Assembly: GCA_031404815.1 (NCBI GenBank) | Contig: JANNIH010000013.1 | Coordinates: forward strand, 52,629-116,628 | Length of the DNA stretch: 64,000 nt | Source: DASYKS01 sp031404815 | Lineage (GTDB): Bacteria > Acidobacteriota > Thermoanaerobaculia > Multivoradales > UBA5704 | Direction of reading: 5' to 3' | Shown: positions 1 to 9,159 of the stretch, piece by piece | Numbering within the stretch: position 1 is the first letter of the stretch | Layout of the letters: the number at the start of each line of letters is the position of its first letter | The notes under the pieces: generated by a model | Told to the model about the DNA's origin: nothing | What the model saw: the letters and a program-made list of their open reading frames with translations, nothing else | Database searches by the model: none | Program-made: the position numbers and the translations under genes

Positions 1-814
1 GCTTGGTCAGCGGATCGTAGACCTGTGCCCTCACCGTATAGAAACGCCCCGGTTGGTCTTTCTTCGGGTCGATGATCTTCCAGCCCGCCTTGACCATCAG
101 CGCCCCCTGGGTGCTCGGTGGTGCGCTCATCGGCATCGAGATCGGCTCCTTTTTCTCCAGGTTGGTCAACAGGTAGAGCCAGGATTTCAAATCGAGATCG
201 CCGCCGCGGATGAACTCGTACTGTGCCTGGTTGAACCGGATCTCGTAGACCGCATACTGTTTCGACTGATCGATCAACGGATACGAGAACGCCTGCTTTT
301 GGATCTCCACCACGCTGTCGCCTTTGGTATAGCGCACGAACACCTTCTGCCCCGCCGCCACTTGCGGGCAGACCCCGACCGAGCTGTTGGGAGCCTGCCA
401 GGCGGCCGGCCGGCCGGTCCCCTGGTCGAATAGCTCGAAGTCCTCTTTGTAGGTCCCCCAGACGACCGGCGCGCCCTTCGCCGCGTTCAGAAAGACGGCC
501 GGATCGCCTGGCTGTTTCGGCGTCCCCCGCGGACTGTTCGCCGCCGGCCAGGAGAGGGCGATGAACGACTGCCAAGAGAAGCTGTCGAAAAACGGCCGCG
601 CCTGTTCCGGGCTCGTCACACCCGATGGAATGATCACCGTGAGCGGCAGGTTGCCGCTGAGTGTCGGGCTTGGAGGTTGCGGTGGGGGTACGGGCTTTGG
701 CGCCGGGGTGGGCGGCGAAGCCTGCCGGCCGAAGCCGGTGGTGGCGAGGAGGGTCGGCACCAGGGTGCAGAAGACCAAGAGCATCAGGGAACGAATCTTC
801 GGCGCTACCGACAT
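1..814 (-). CDS. Secreted protein of unknown function, C-terminus outside the window
   Basis: The frame is open from the left edge to an ATG at 814, preceded by a GGGAGGT ribosome site. The first 30 residues form a signal peptide (MSVAPKIRSLMLLVFC...). A Pro-rich linker follows, then a domain with the words FFDSFSWQSFIALSWPA and NSSVGVCPQ. I know this FSWQ-FIAL-WP pattern only from uncharacterised secreted bacterial proteins, so I assign no function. About 271 residues are visible and no stop is seen. It is transcribed away from the lipocalin-like gene at 973, with about 160 bp between them. Confidence 0.75.
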   Translation of the reverse strand, partial: MSVAPKIRSLMLLVFCTLVPTLLATTGFGRQASPPTPAPKPVPPPQPPSPTLSGNLPLTVIIPSGVTSPEQARPFFDSFSWQSFIALSWPAANSPRGTPKQPGDPAVFLNAAKGAPVVWGTYKEDFELFDQGTGRPAAWQAPNSSVGVCPQVAAGQKVFVRYTKGDSVVEIQKQAFSYPLIDQSKQYAVYEIRFNQAQYEFIRGGDLDLKSWLYLLTNLEKKEPISMPMSAPPSTQGALMVKAGWKIIDPKKDQPGRFYTVRAQVYDPLTK

Positions 815-972
815 CGTTTGGGACCTCCCGCGAATGAAAGAACGGTACCATACAACTACAGGATGTCGTCAACCATTGCGGTACCACCCGGAAAGGCCTG
901 TCCCAGAGATCGCGAACTTGGCAATCCGATGGCGTACAATCACGAAACGACACACCGAAAGGGGAGGTAAGA

Positions 973-1479
973 ATGAGCAAGCACCACCATTCGATCGTGG
1001 GCACCTGGGCACTGGTCGAAGCCTGGGACATCGGTGACAATCCAAACGACCCGACTCAAAAGACCTACCCCTGGGGCGATCCACCGGCGGGCTACTGGGT
1101 CTACGACAAAAGTGGCCATTTCAGCCTGATGATTTCCCAGAACCCGGCTCTGGCCATCCCCGCCGACCCGTTTTCCGGCAATCCCCAGCCCAACTGGCTG
1201 AACCCCACCGCACCGTGGAACGTGCCCCACGATCTACTGATCGCCACGTTCGCCACAGCCAGTCCCTATGCCTACTTCGGGACCTACACCGTCGAGATCG
1301 ACGAACACGATCCCGACCAAGGCAAGATCCTGCACACGGTCGTTTCCGATGTGATGCGCGCCTACACCGGCACCGTCCAAACCCGGCCGTTCCGGTTCGA
1401 CGGACACGACTACCTGAACGTCGGCGTTCCGGGAACATCTCGGGGAAGTTACCTCAGGCGCCTGCAACGACTGACGTGA
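973..1479 (+). CDS. Lipocalin-like domain protein
   Basis: A 168-residue protein with GGGGAGG six bases before its ATG. The start (SIVGTWALVEAWD), a Tyr-Pro-Trp-Gly stretch and a Gly-Tyr-Trp-Val-Tyr strand match the one-domain bacterial lipocalin-like family, in which GTW opens the first strand of a small barrel. The C-terminal half ends in a LRRLQRLT tail. There is no signal peptide, so it is probably cytoplasmic. Such proteins are thought to bind small hydrophobic ligands, but the ligand cannot be read from the sequence. It stands alone, divergent from the gene to its left and convergent with the gene at 1878. Confidence 0.7.
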   Translation: MSKHHHSIVGTWALVEAWDIGDNPNDPTQKTYPWGDPPAGYWVYDKSGHFSLMISQNPALAIPADPFSGNPQPNWLNPTAPWNVPHDLLIATFATASPYAYFGTYTVEIDEHDPDQGKILHTVVSDVMRAYTGTVQTRPFRFDGHDYLNVGVPGTSRGSYLRRLQRLT

Positions 1480-1509
1480 CGGCGAGCGGGGGTCCTCCCC
1501 AGGGCGAAC

Positions 1510-1534
1510 GGGCCCGACCGAACCGGCCGGGCCC
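1510..1534. terminator. Hairpin between convergent genes
   Basis: GGGCCCG at 1510-1516 pairs with CGGGCCC at 1528-1534. It lies 30 bp after one gene and 24 bp before the end of the opposing gene, so it may end transcription both ways. No T-run is present. Confidence 0.5.
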
Positions 1535-1557
1535 TGGCACCTAACGGCTCACTCGCA

Positions 1558-1878
1558 CTACTGCCCCATGAACTCGAGATCGAGCTCGACCGCAACGGGC
1601 GCCAGAGCGGGCGTCGCGTTCTCCGCGATCAGGAAATCCGCTGTTGCGGCGGGCGCGACCGCCGCGAACAGGCCGCAGGTGTTCTGGGTCCAGAAGCAGC
1701 CGCAGGGGCCGCTGCTCTGACAGGTGGCGCCGGTGTAGCTTCCGGTGTCGACGCACTGGCGACAGAACGGCCCCACCCTCTGGCACTGCTGATCGCAGGC
1801 CGAGGCGGCGTCGGCCAAACCGAGGCTGCCGACCGCGATGAGGGCGAAGAGAACGACGATGAAACGATTCTTCGGCAT
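1558..1878 (-). CDS. Small secreted cysteine-rich protein
   Basis: The chosen ATG (1878) has a GGGAGA ribosome site and starts a clean signal peptide (MPKNRFIVVLFALIAVGSLG, cleavage near ADAASA). The open frame extends further upstream but that part lacks a start signal. The mature part, about 80 residues, carries eight cysteines in its first half (CDQQCQRVGPFCRQC, then four more), which suggests a disulfide-knotted extracellular peptide, followed by an Ala/Pro/Glu-rich tail. I do not recognise a family. Confidence 0.65.
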   Translation of the reverse strand: MPKNRFIVVLFALIAVGSLGLADAASACDQQCQRVGPFCRQCVDTGSYTGATCQSSGPCGCFWTQNTCGLFAAVAPAATADFLIAENATPALAPVAVELDLEFMGQ

Positions 1879-2176
1879 GGGGATCTCCCGAGAAGCGATA
1901 CGAAGAACATTCTCCGTACCATAACTTCTACGGAAAGCGGGTGCCGAATGTTTGAGACGCATCACCCGGCGCCCCAAGCCTCTTTCCAATACGATTTTGG
2001 AGCGTTGTCGGCATTACCACTTTTCGACCCCTTCCGTGTCTATAGGTTCAGCGCCACTGCATGCATTTTCCGGGCTAGGGGTGAATCGCGCGAACCGAGG
2101 GTTAGAGGTGATAGCGACCGCCTGACGGGTCGCCTACTCTGATCTTCGAACTGCCGATCCGAATAGGAGGAGAATC

Positions 2177-2248
2177 ATGACGTGGAAAACGACGGCTTTC
2201 TATCATCAGAGAGCTGGGCCGCTTCCTCAGGGAAATGAAGTCCGTTGA
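2177..2248 (+). CDS. Short leader peptide coupled to the sigma factor
   Basis: This 23-codon frame starts at ATG 2177 behind a very strong AGGAGGAG ribosome site and stops at TGA 2246-2248. The stop overlaps the TTG that best starts the sigma factor (TTGA at 2245-2248). The sigma start has no good ribosome site of its own, so translation is probably coupled through this leader. The peptide (MTWKTTAFYHQRAGP...) resembles nothing I know. It may be only a translational device. Confidence 0.5.
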   Translation: MTWKTTAFYHQRAGPLPQGNEVR

Positions 2249-2820
2249 GAGAAGCCACGATCACCCAACTGCTCGTGCTGTGGAGCTCGGGAGACCGGGA
2301 GGCGGCGGAGCAGGTCCTCCCCTTGGTCTATGAAAAGCTGCGCAGCATCGCGTCCCGTCAGCTCCGCCTGGAGCGGGATGACCACACGCTTCAGCCAACC
2401 GCCATCGTGCATGAGGCCTACCTCCACCTGGTCGAGCAGGCGGGCCTGGATTGGCCGAGCCGGGCCCACTTCTTCGCCTTCTCGGCGCGCCTGATCCGCC
2501 GCATCCTCGTCGACTATGCCCGACACCGGAACCGGGCCAAGCGGGGAGGTTTGAGCCGGAAGGTGATGCTTCGCGAGATGGCGGACCTGGCGCTGGAGAA
2601 GAGTCCCGACCTGGTGGCCCTGGACGAGGCTCTCTCTGCCCTGGAAAAGGCCGATCCGCGCAAGGCGGCCGTCGTCGAGCTGAAGTTCTTCGGCGGGCTC
2701 ACCCTCGACGAGATCGCCGAGCAGCTCGCGATTTCGCCCGAGACCGTGAGCCGCGAATGGCGCCGCGCCAGGGCCTGGCTCTACCGGGCGTTGCAGCCGA
2801 GCGCGGCGGCCAAAGCCTGA
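2245..2820 (+). CDS. ECF-type RNA polymerase sigma factor
   Basis: A 191-residue sigma-70 family protein with region 2 (LPLVYEKLRSIASRQL ... LQPTAIVHEAYL) and region 4 (LSALEKADPRKAAVVELKFFGG ... LTLDEIAEQLAISPETVSREWRRARAWL). The length and the 'THAL/HTLQPTA-VHEAYL' pattern fit the acidobacterial-type extended ECF group that commonly sits before a Ser/Thr kinase. Here the kinase gene begins 21 bp downstream, so the two are almost surely an operon. TTG 2245 is chosen because it gives the usual N-terminus (ITQLL-LW-GD-EA) and no ATG exists in frame upstream. No classical anti-sigma factor is visible, so the kinase may control it. Confidence 0.9.
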   Translation: MREATITQLLVLWSSGDREAAEQVLPLVYEKLRSIASRQLRLERDDHTLQPTAIVHEAYLHLVEQAGLDWPSRAHFFAFSARLIRRILVDYARHRNRAKRGGLSRKVMLREMADLALEKSPDLVALDEALSALEKADPRKAAVVELKFFGGLTLDEIAEQLAISPETVSREWRRARAWLYRALQPSAAAKA

Positions 2821-2841
2821 TCCTCAAAGGAAGGAGGAGGA

Positions 2842-5595
2842 ATGGAACCCGAATGGAACGAGGTGGACCGCCTGTTCGCGGAGGCCCTGGACCGCCCGAC
2901 CGCGGAGCGGCCGGCCTTTCTCGACACCGCATGCGCCGGGGACGCCGCCCTCCGCGGTGAAGTGGAGCAGTTGCTCGCCGCCGATGCAGAGGGGTGCGGT
3001 TTTCTGGAGAGCCCGCCGGACGAGCTGCTGCGGCTGACCCTCGATGCCGATGAGGAAGGCGGCAGCCTCGGCCCGTACCGGCTGCTGCAAAAGATCGGCA
3101 GCGGCGGCATGGGGACCGTGTATCTCGCCCGCCGGGAGGACGAGCACTACCGGCGCGATGTCGCCATCAAAGTGCTCCGCTCCGGCCTGGCCAGCACCCA
3201 GGCCGTCCACCGCTTCGTCGCCGAACGGCAGATCCTGGCCCGCCTGGAGCATCCCAACATCGCCCGTCTCTACGACGGCGGCAGCACGGACGACGGCCGC
3301 CCCTATCTCGTCATGGAGCTGGTCGATGGGCTGCCCGTCGACCAGTACTGCGACCACCACCGGCTGACCCTCAACCGGCGCCTCCTGCTGTTCCAGAAGA
3401 TCTGCGCCGCCGTCCAGTACGCCCACCAGAACCTGCTGGTCCACCGCGACCTCAAACCCGCCAACATCCTGATCACTCCCGAGGGGGAGCCCAAACTGCT
3501 CGACTTCGGCATCGCAAAGCAGCTCGCACCGGAAGTGGACGACACCCTGCTCCATACCCGGATCGGGTTTCAGCTCCTGACCCCCCGCTACGCCAGCCCC
3601 GAACAGGTCCGGGGCACCGCGATCACCACGGCGAGCGACATCTACTCTCTCGGTGTCCTCCTCTACGAGATCCTGGCGGGCCGCAGCCCTTACCCGGCCT
3701 TGGTGGAGCCGCGGTACGAAATCGAGCGCGCCATTTGCGAAGAGGAGCCGGAACGCCCCAGCCTGGCCCTGTTCCGGCCGGGACCGCCGAGCGTGAAAGA
3801 GATCGCCGCGGCCCGCAAGCTGCTGCCTCAAGCCCTTGCCCACCGGCTGAGCGGCGATCTCGACAACGTCGCCCTGATGGCGTTGCGCAAGGATCCCCGG
3901 CGACGGTACGGCTCGGCCGAACAGCTCTCCCGCGACCTGGAAAGGCATCTGCGGGACCTCCCCGTCACCGCCCGCCCCGACACCCTGCGCTACCGGTCGC
4001 GGAAATTCGTGCGCCGCCACCGCGCGGCGGTCGCGGCGACGGCGGCCATGGTGCTGCTCGCGGCAGGCTTCATCGCGAGCCTGGTCGTCCGGGGGCGCCA
4101 GCTCAACCGGGAGCGCGACAAGGCCCGCTATGCGCTCTCCTTCCTGGTGGATACCTTCAAGCAGGCCGATCCGTATCACACCCAGGGAGAGAGGCTCACG
4201 GCCCGCGAGATCCTCGATCAAGGGGCGAGCCGCATCTCGCGCGAGCTCACCGGCCAGCCGGACGTGCAGGCGGCCGTGATGGACGCGATCGGCGTGGTCA
4301 ATCTCGGCCTGGGACGCTACGATCAGGCCGAGCCGCTCCTCGCCCGCTCCCTGGCGCTGCGCCGGCAGGTGTCCGGTCCCAACTCTCTGGACGTGGCGGA
4401 CAGCCTGGAGCACCTCGCCGAGCTGCGCAACGAGCGCTCCGACCGAACCGGCGCGGAAACGCACCTGCGGGAGGCTCTCGCCATCCGGCGGCTCCACCAG
4501 GGCGACAACGACCTGGCCGTGGCCAGGACCCTCAACCGGCTCGGAGCGACTCTCGTCGAACCAGGCGTCTCTCCCGAGGCCGCGCCAGCGATCGAGGCGA
4601 TCCACCGGGAGGCCCTCACCATCGCCCGTCGCGCCGAACGGCCCGAGGGCCTCACCGTGGCCGAGACCTTTTTCGCCCTCGCGCATCTGCAACAGGCCCA
4701 GGGGAGCTACGCCGAAGCGGAGAGACTCTTCAGGGAGGGGCTGGCCATCGAACGCAAAGCTCTGGGAGACCGGGACCCGCGGCTCTACCGCGACCAGGCA
4801 GAGCTCAGCGCGATCCTGCTCGATGCGGGCAAGCTCAAAGAGGCGGAGGCCGTCCTGCGGCCCTGCCTCGCGCGGCAACGGACGATCCTCAGCCGCGCGC
4901 ATCCGGACCTGATGACCACGCTGAACAATCTGGCCGTGGTTCTCGACCAGCAGGGCCGGCACACCGAGGCGGAGGCCGTGCATCGCGAGCTGCTGGCCCT
5001 GGCGCACTCGACCTTTGGTTCTGCCCACTGGCGGGTGGCCACCGCCCTCGTCCACCTGGCATCGAACCTCGAGGGCCAGGGCAGGGGCAAGGAAGCGAGC
5101 GCCCTGTTTGAACAGGGGCTGGAGATCCGGCGCCGGACGCTCGGCGAGAAGGACTGGCAGACGGGTCAGGTCCTGCTGCTCCTCGCCCAGGCCTACCGCA
5201 ATGACGGACAGTTCCTCAAAGCGCTTGGGCTCGCGTTGGAGGCCCATGCGATTCTCGAAGCCGGGGAAGGGCCGGATCACCCCTACGTAGCGCATGCGCT
5301 GCGAGAGATCGGAAGAAACTATCTGCTCCAGGACCGCTTCACAGAGGCGGAGCCCTACCTGCGCCGCTCCCTGGAAATCCGACGCCAGAAGCTTGCAGCC
5401 CGCCATCCCGATCTCGCCAAGGCCGAGGTCTCTCTGGCGCGATGCCTGATCGGGCAGGGTCGCCCCGAGGAGGCGGTTGCTCTGCTGCGGGATGCACGGA
5501 CCACCTTCATCGCGGTGTATGGGCAAGACCACGAACTCTCCCAGGTGCCCGGCGACCTGCTGGCCGAGATCGAGCGCGCCCGCGCCAAGCCGTAG
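2842..5595 (+). CDS. Membrane Ser/Thr protein kinase with TPR repeats
   Basis: A 917-residue Hanks-type kinase. Residues 1-75 form a small helical N-terminal part. The kinase domain runs from about 78 to 370, with glycine loop GSGGMG (86-91), catalytic Lys110, HRDLKPAN (201-208, Asp203) and DFG (221-223), so it looks active. A single membrane segment lies near 394-414, followed by about ten tetratricopeptide units (GRYDQAEPLLARSLALRR and so on) to the C-terminus, presumably outside or as a partner-binding platform. An AAGGAAGGAGG ribosome site precedes the ATG. It follows the ECF sigma factor by 21 bp, a known pairing in Acidobacteriota and Planctomycetes. The signal sensed is unknown. Confidence 0.93.
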   Translation: MEPEWNEVDRLFAEALDRPTAERPAFLDTACAGDAALRGEVEQLLAADAEGCGFLESPPDELLRLTLDADEEGGSLGPYRLLQKIGSGGMGTVYLARREDEHYRRDVAIKVLRSGLASTQAVHRFVAERQILARLEHPNIARLYDGGSTDDGRPYLVMELVDGLPVDQYCDHHRLTLNRRLLLFQKICAAVQYAHQNLLVHRDLKPANILITPEGEPKLLDFGIAKQLAPEVDDTLLHTRIGFQLLTPRYASPEQVRGTAITTASDIYSLGVLLYEILAGRSPYPALVEPRYEIERAICEEEPERPSLALFRPGPPSVKEIAAARKLLPQALAHRLSGDLDNVALMALRKDPRRRYGSAEQLSRDLERHLRDLPVTARPDTLRYRSRKFVRRHRAAVAATAAMVLLAAGFIASLVVRGRQLNRERDKARYALSFLVDTFKQADPYHTQGERLTAREILDQGASRISRELTGQPDVQAAVMDAIGVVNLGLGRYDQAEPLLARSLALRRQVSGPNSLDVADSLEHLAELRNERSDRTGAETHLREALAIRRLHQGDNDLAVARTLNRLGATLVEPGVSPEAAPAIEAIHREALTIARRAERPEGLTVAETFFALAHLQQAQGSYAEAERLFREGLAIERKALGDRDPRLYRDQAELSAILLDAGKLKEAEAVLRPCLARQRTILSRAHPDLMTTLNNLAVVLDQQGRHTEAEAVHRELLALAHSTFGSAHWRVATALVHLASNLEGQGRGKEASALFEQGLEIRRRTLGEKDWQTGQVLLLLAQAYRNDGQFLKALGLALEAHAILEAGEGPDHPYVAHALREIGRNYLLQDRFTEAEPYLRRSLEIRRQKLAARHPDLAKAEVSLARCLIGQGRPEEAVALLRDARTTFIAVYGQDHELSQVPGDLLAEIERARAKP

Positions 5596-5761
5596 CCGGG
5601 TGAAGACTCTGCCGCGCTATGGCGCTTAAGGCGGCCAGGGCATCTCGCGGGATCGGTTCGCCGCAAAGATCCTTGCTTCGCAGTGACGGACTTCGCCAAA
5701 CGATCTCGCATCTCCCTGCAGTTCGCCCCTCTGGGGCGCCATACGCAAGGAGAACCGACCC

Positions 5762-8126
5762 ATGAGAAACACGAAGCTGTTAACTCTCGCCTGTCTGGCC
5801 GTCCTGGCGACCATGAATGCCGCCTCCGTCGCCGGGCAACCGACGGAATCGACCGCTCCACTGCGGCTTTACACCCTCGACAGCAACCCCCTCGAAAGGG
5901 CCGCGGAGGGGTCGAGAACCGACGAGCTCGTTCCGGACGCCGCCGAGGAGTTCGCCATCGACCTCGACCCGCAGGCCGTCGCCGACAATCCGCCCTCATT
6001 CCTCCTCGATCTTCCCGACGGGCGCACCTTGAAGGCCGTCCGCACCCGCTTCGTCGAGTATCGGGAGGATTGGAAGAGCTGGGTCGGCTTCGCGCGCGAA
6101 GTCGGCAACAAGAAGTCCAAGGCCGGTTTCATCCATCTCGGATATCACGGCGAGCAGCTCACCGCGGTGATTGATTTAGCGGGCGAACGGTACCGGATCG
6201 TCGGCGGCTTCGAGGACAGCCATCGCCTGGTCCGGCTCTCCGATGAGAAGGGACCGCTGTCCTGCGCGTTCGACGACGCGCAGGGTCTTGGTAAGGCGAT
6301 GCTCGCAGCCGAAAGCGCCGCCGAGACCGAGGCACCGACCGAGACCGAGGCCGCCGCGCTCACCGCCAACCGCGTCGATGTCCTCGCCGTCTACCCCAAG
6401 GCCTTCTTCAGCACGGGCGCCGCGGAAGAGTCGGGGCTCTTCACCTTCATTCAGGATTCGATCTCGCTGGCCAACACGGTGTTCGCGAACAGCCAGGTCG
6501 ACACGAGCTACAACCTGGTCGGCATCGTGCCGATCAAAGGCGTCGCTCAGCCGTCGGGTGGTATCTTCAACGCCCTGACGTGGTTGAATGGCCTGCCCTC
6601 GGAGGTCACGACCCTGCGCAACGCCTTCGGCGCCGACGTGGTGACCATCTACGTCCCGTTTTCCTGGAATGCCAACAACTACTGCGGCGTCGCCAATCTG
6701 CCCCAGAACAACAACACGTTCCTCGCGCCCAGTGGCACGGTGAATGCGCCGATGGGTGACAAGGCGTTCACCGCCAACCGGAACGCCTGCGGCCAAGGCG
6801 ATTTCACGCTGGGCCACGAGATCGGCCACAACTACGGCATGTACCACGGTGACCAAGCGGCATCCTCGCTGGCGATATACCCGTACGCCCGGGGCAAACT
6901 CATCACGGTGGGCGGGGTGACCAAGGCTACCGTCATGCACTGCGTCTGCCCGACGGGGGGTTGCTTCGTCGGGAGCGGCTCCACCTGCAACCGGATCCCC
7001 CACTTCTCCGATCCGAACATCTTCTACCTGGGAGTTGCGACAGGCATGGCCGACCGCAACAACGCCCTGGCGGCCCGGAATGCGACTCCGATCTACGCCG
7101 GCTTCAAGCCACAGAGCACGAACACTCCCCCCAACGCCAACTTCACCACCTCCTGCTCCGGCGGCACCTGCACCTTCAACGCCGGCTCCTCGACCGACAA
7201 CACCGCGCTCCCGTCGAACGGCTACTGGTGGGACTTCGGCGACGGCACTACGGGCACGGGCGTGAGCACGAGCCACTTCTATCAGACCGCCGGCTCCTAC
7301 CGGGTCCACCTGGTGGTGACCGACGGCAACGGGACGACCGGCCAGACCGATGTCGCGTGGGGCTCCGTCAACCCGTCGCCGCTCTATGAGGGCTACCACG
7401 ACATCGCGAATTGCCGCGACATCTCCGGCTGGGCCTGGGACCAGGGAAGCCCCAACACTGCGGTCAACGTCGACATCCATCGGGACGGCACCAAGGTCTC
7501 GACCGTGCTGGCGGGGCCTCTTCCGCCAGGATCTCCTGAACGCCGGCAAGGGGAACGGCTATCACGGCTTCGGCTACTTCCCGAACAGCACGTGGAAGGA
7601 CGGCCAGTGGCACACGGCCACCATCAAGTACACCGGATCGGGCGCAAACCTGAGCACGACCCCCAGGAGCGTGATCTGTGCCGTGAGCTGCTTGCCCGGC
7701 CTGACGCCCACGGAGAACCTCGACACGGCGGGCATCGTCTACACCGTCGCGACGCAGTTCAGCTCAACCCATTCCGGATTCCTCACACACCTTCGCTTCT
7801 ACAGGGCGCCCGGAGAGACCGGTACCAACGTCGGCACGCTCTGGTCCAATAGCGGCACCCAGCTCGCGCAAGCGACCTTCCCCAGCAGCCCGACCTCGGG
7901 CTGGGTCGAGGTCACAATCTCGCCTGTGGCCATCACGGCGGGAACCCTCTACCGCGTCGGAGTCAACACCAACGTCCGGCAATCCAAGACCGGGTGCGGC
8001 ATCGGCTCGGGCATCACGAACCAGGTCCTGACCGCCCACTCGGGATACTGGATCGCCGGCAACGGCGTCTTCCCGACCACTGGAAGTTGCAGCAACTTCT
8101 TCGTGGACGTGAAGTTCGATCTTTAA
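5762..8126 (+). CDS. Secreted M12-type zinc metalloprotease with PKD and DUF4082 domains (frameshifted)
   Basis: A signal peptide (MRNTKLLTLACLAVLATMN) leads into a propeptide-like region and a metzincin domain with HEIGHNYGMYH (residues 352-362), the full HExxHxxGxxH zinc site, and a later VMH that may be the Met-turn. A PKD domain (GYWWDFGDGTTG) follows near 450-540, then a short Cys-Ile-GWAWD domain, and finally a DUF4082-like beta domain. The frame breaks at GGGG 7513-7516. Reading must move by one base there to continue into GLFRQDLLNAGKGNG and the DUF4082 part, which ends at 8126. With the shift repaired the product is about 787 residues. As written, the first frame ends in nonsense at 7852. 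This could be a sequencing error or a true inactivation. An AAGGAG site precedes the ATG. Confidence 0.85.
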
Positions 8127-8176
8127 AAGAATCGCTCTCGGTAAGGCCGGCCCTCTCCGGGCGAAAGGAGTACACC

Positions 8177-8350
8177 ATGGAGAAGAAGCAAGCGCAGAAG
8201 ATATCCACCCTCACCCTGCGGACCGAAACCCTCCGCCGGCTCGACGATGCGCATCTGCCGGGAGTGGCCGGAGGAGGGAGGCTCCGCGTCCCCATCGGCT
8301 TCGCGAACGACACCACCCCGCTTTACGACGACGACACGACCGGCGGTTGA
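8177..8350 (+). CDS. RiPP precursor-like peptide with double-glycine leader
   Basis: A 57-residue peptide behind a strong AAAGGAG site, 50 bp after the metalloprotease. The leader (LTLRTETLRRLDD ... VAGG) has the same plan as the class I lanthipeptide-type leaders found in Bacteroidota and Acidobacteriota (L-L-ETLR-L-D ... V-GG) and as the peptide at 19249. The putative core after GG is short, with Asp/Thr at its end (DDDTTGG) and no cysteine, so it is not a classical lanthipeptide. No modification or export genes are adjacent, apart from the upstream protease. A hairpin follows at once. Confidence 0.55.
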   Translation: MEKKQAQKISTLTLRTETLRRLDDAHLPGVAGGGRLRVPIGFANDTTPLYDDDTTGG

Positions 8351-8377
8351 AACCCGCCGCGATGTGCCTCGGGATCG

Positions 8378-8395
8378 CCCTGCCGATCGGCAGGG
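8378..8395. terminator. Hairpin after the RiPP-like gene
   Basis: CCCTGCC-GATC-GGCAGGG, a perfect 7-bp stem 28 bp after the stop, followed by TGCTT. Likely terminator. Confidence 0.5.
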
Positions 8396-8512
8396 TGCTT
8401 CCGAGGCGCACGTTCCCTAGGACCCTCCCTGCACCCACGCAAGAATATTCGCCTGATGGCATCGCCGACCCGCGGCTCGGGCCGACTCGTATCATCATTG
8501 CGACCGAAACAA

Positions 8513-8543
8513 CGGGTGTGAGGCCGGCCGGTCCTCACACCCG
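8513..8543. terminator. Strong hairpin downstream of the gene at 8569-8955
   Basis: CGGGTGTGAGG at 8513-8523 pairs perfectly over 11 bp with CCTCACACCCG at 8533-8543. It lies 25 bp beyond the stop of the minus-strand gene. No T-run is present. Confidence 0.5.
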
Positions 8544-8568
8544 CGGCCATCAACAGGAAGGCGACGGC

Positions 8569-8955
8569 TTACCCGATCTCGACCGCCGGATCGGCCGGGC
8601 GCACCGTCTTCGCGGCTTGATCAGCTCGGCGGTTCCGGGGGCGGATCGGCGAGACTCGGAACTGCACCAGGCGCTCGCTCTTCGTGCCGAGAATGGACTT
8701 GGTCACACCGCGCAGGCGACGCGCCATCTCGCGACCTTGAGTGATCATCTCCCGCAGATCCTGGGTGGCTTCCTGCCGCCTGGCCGTGCAGGAGTCCTGC
8801 CGTGCCTTCTGCGCCCGAACCCGCGCCAGGGCCGCCACCAGCGCCTCCCGCTGCGGCTGCGCCCCGGCCTGGACGCCCTCATTGTCGTTGGTCGCTTCGA
8901 GCAGCAGCTCCCAATCTCGAACGATGTCGGAAAAAGAACTGGGAATGGTCGCCAT
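8569..8955 (-). CDS. Conserved hypothetical coiled protein
   Basis: The start at 8955 is chosen because of a GAGGAAGG ribosome site; the open frame upstream runs into the repeat array. The 128-residue product (MATIPSSFSDIVRDWELLLE...) is a mostly helical, charged protein with a long Ala/Arg/Gln helix (ALVAALARVRAQKARQD), a basic stretch (GREMARRLRG) and the ending TKSERLVQFRVSPIRPR. I have seen this arrangement in uncharacterised proteins of Acidobacteriota and Planctomycetes and know no function for it. No neighbour explains it; it sits between a hairpin and a 21-bp array. Confidence 0.6.
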   Translation of the reverse strand: MATIPSSFSDIVRDWELLLEATNDNEGVQAGAQPQREALVAALARVRAQKARQDSCTARRQEATQDLREMITQGREMARRLRGVTKSILGTKSERLVQFRVSPIRPRNRRADQAAKTVRPADPAVEIG

Positions 8956-9159
8956 GATTCGCCATCCTTCCTCAATCGCGGCCGAACGCGGCGAGAGTGC
9001 CGCGCGGCCACGCCCCACGGGGCGCGAGAACGGTTCTACCAATCCAATTCCGGGAAATCTAGCTTTTCGGCCTCCAGAGCGAAAATAGTTCCCGGTCCCC
9101 GCGAAAACGAGCGATCGGCAGCGAGATCTGAAGGGTAGAGACCGATTTTTACGCCATCC

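Noticed and set aside
2824..5532. Long open frame on the minus strand opposite the kinase
   Set aside because: It is the mirror of a GC-rich gene; the plus strand has a full kinase with all motifs, while the minus translation has no family features.
7511..7530. Programmed frameshift in the metalloprotease
   Set aside because: No slippery heptamer or stimulating structure is evident and the first frame does not end soon; error or mutation is likelier.
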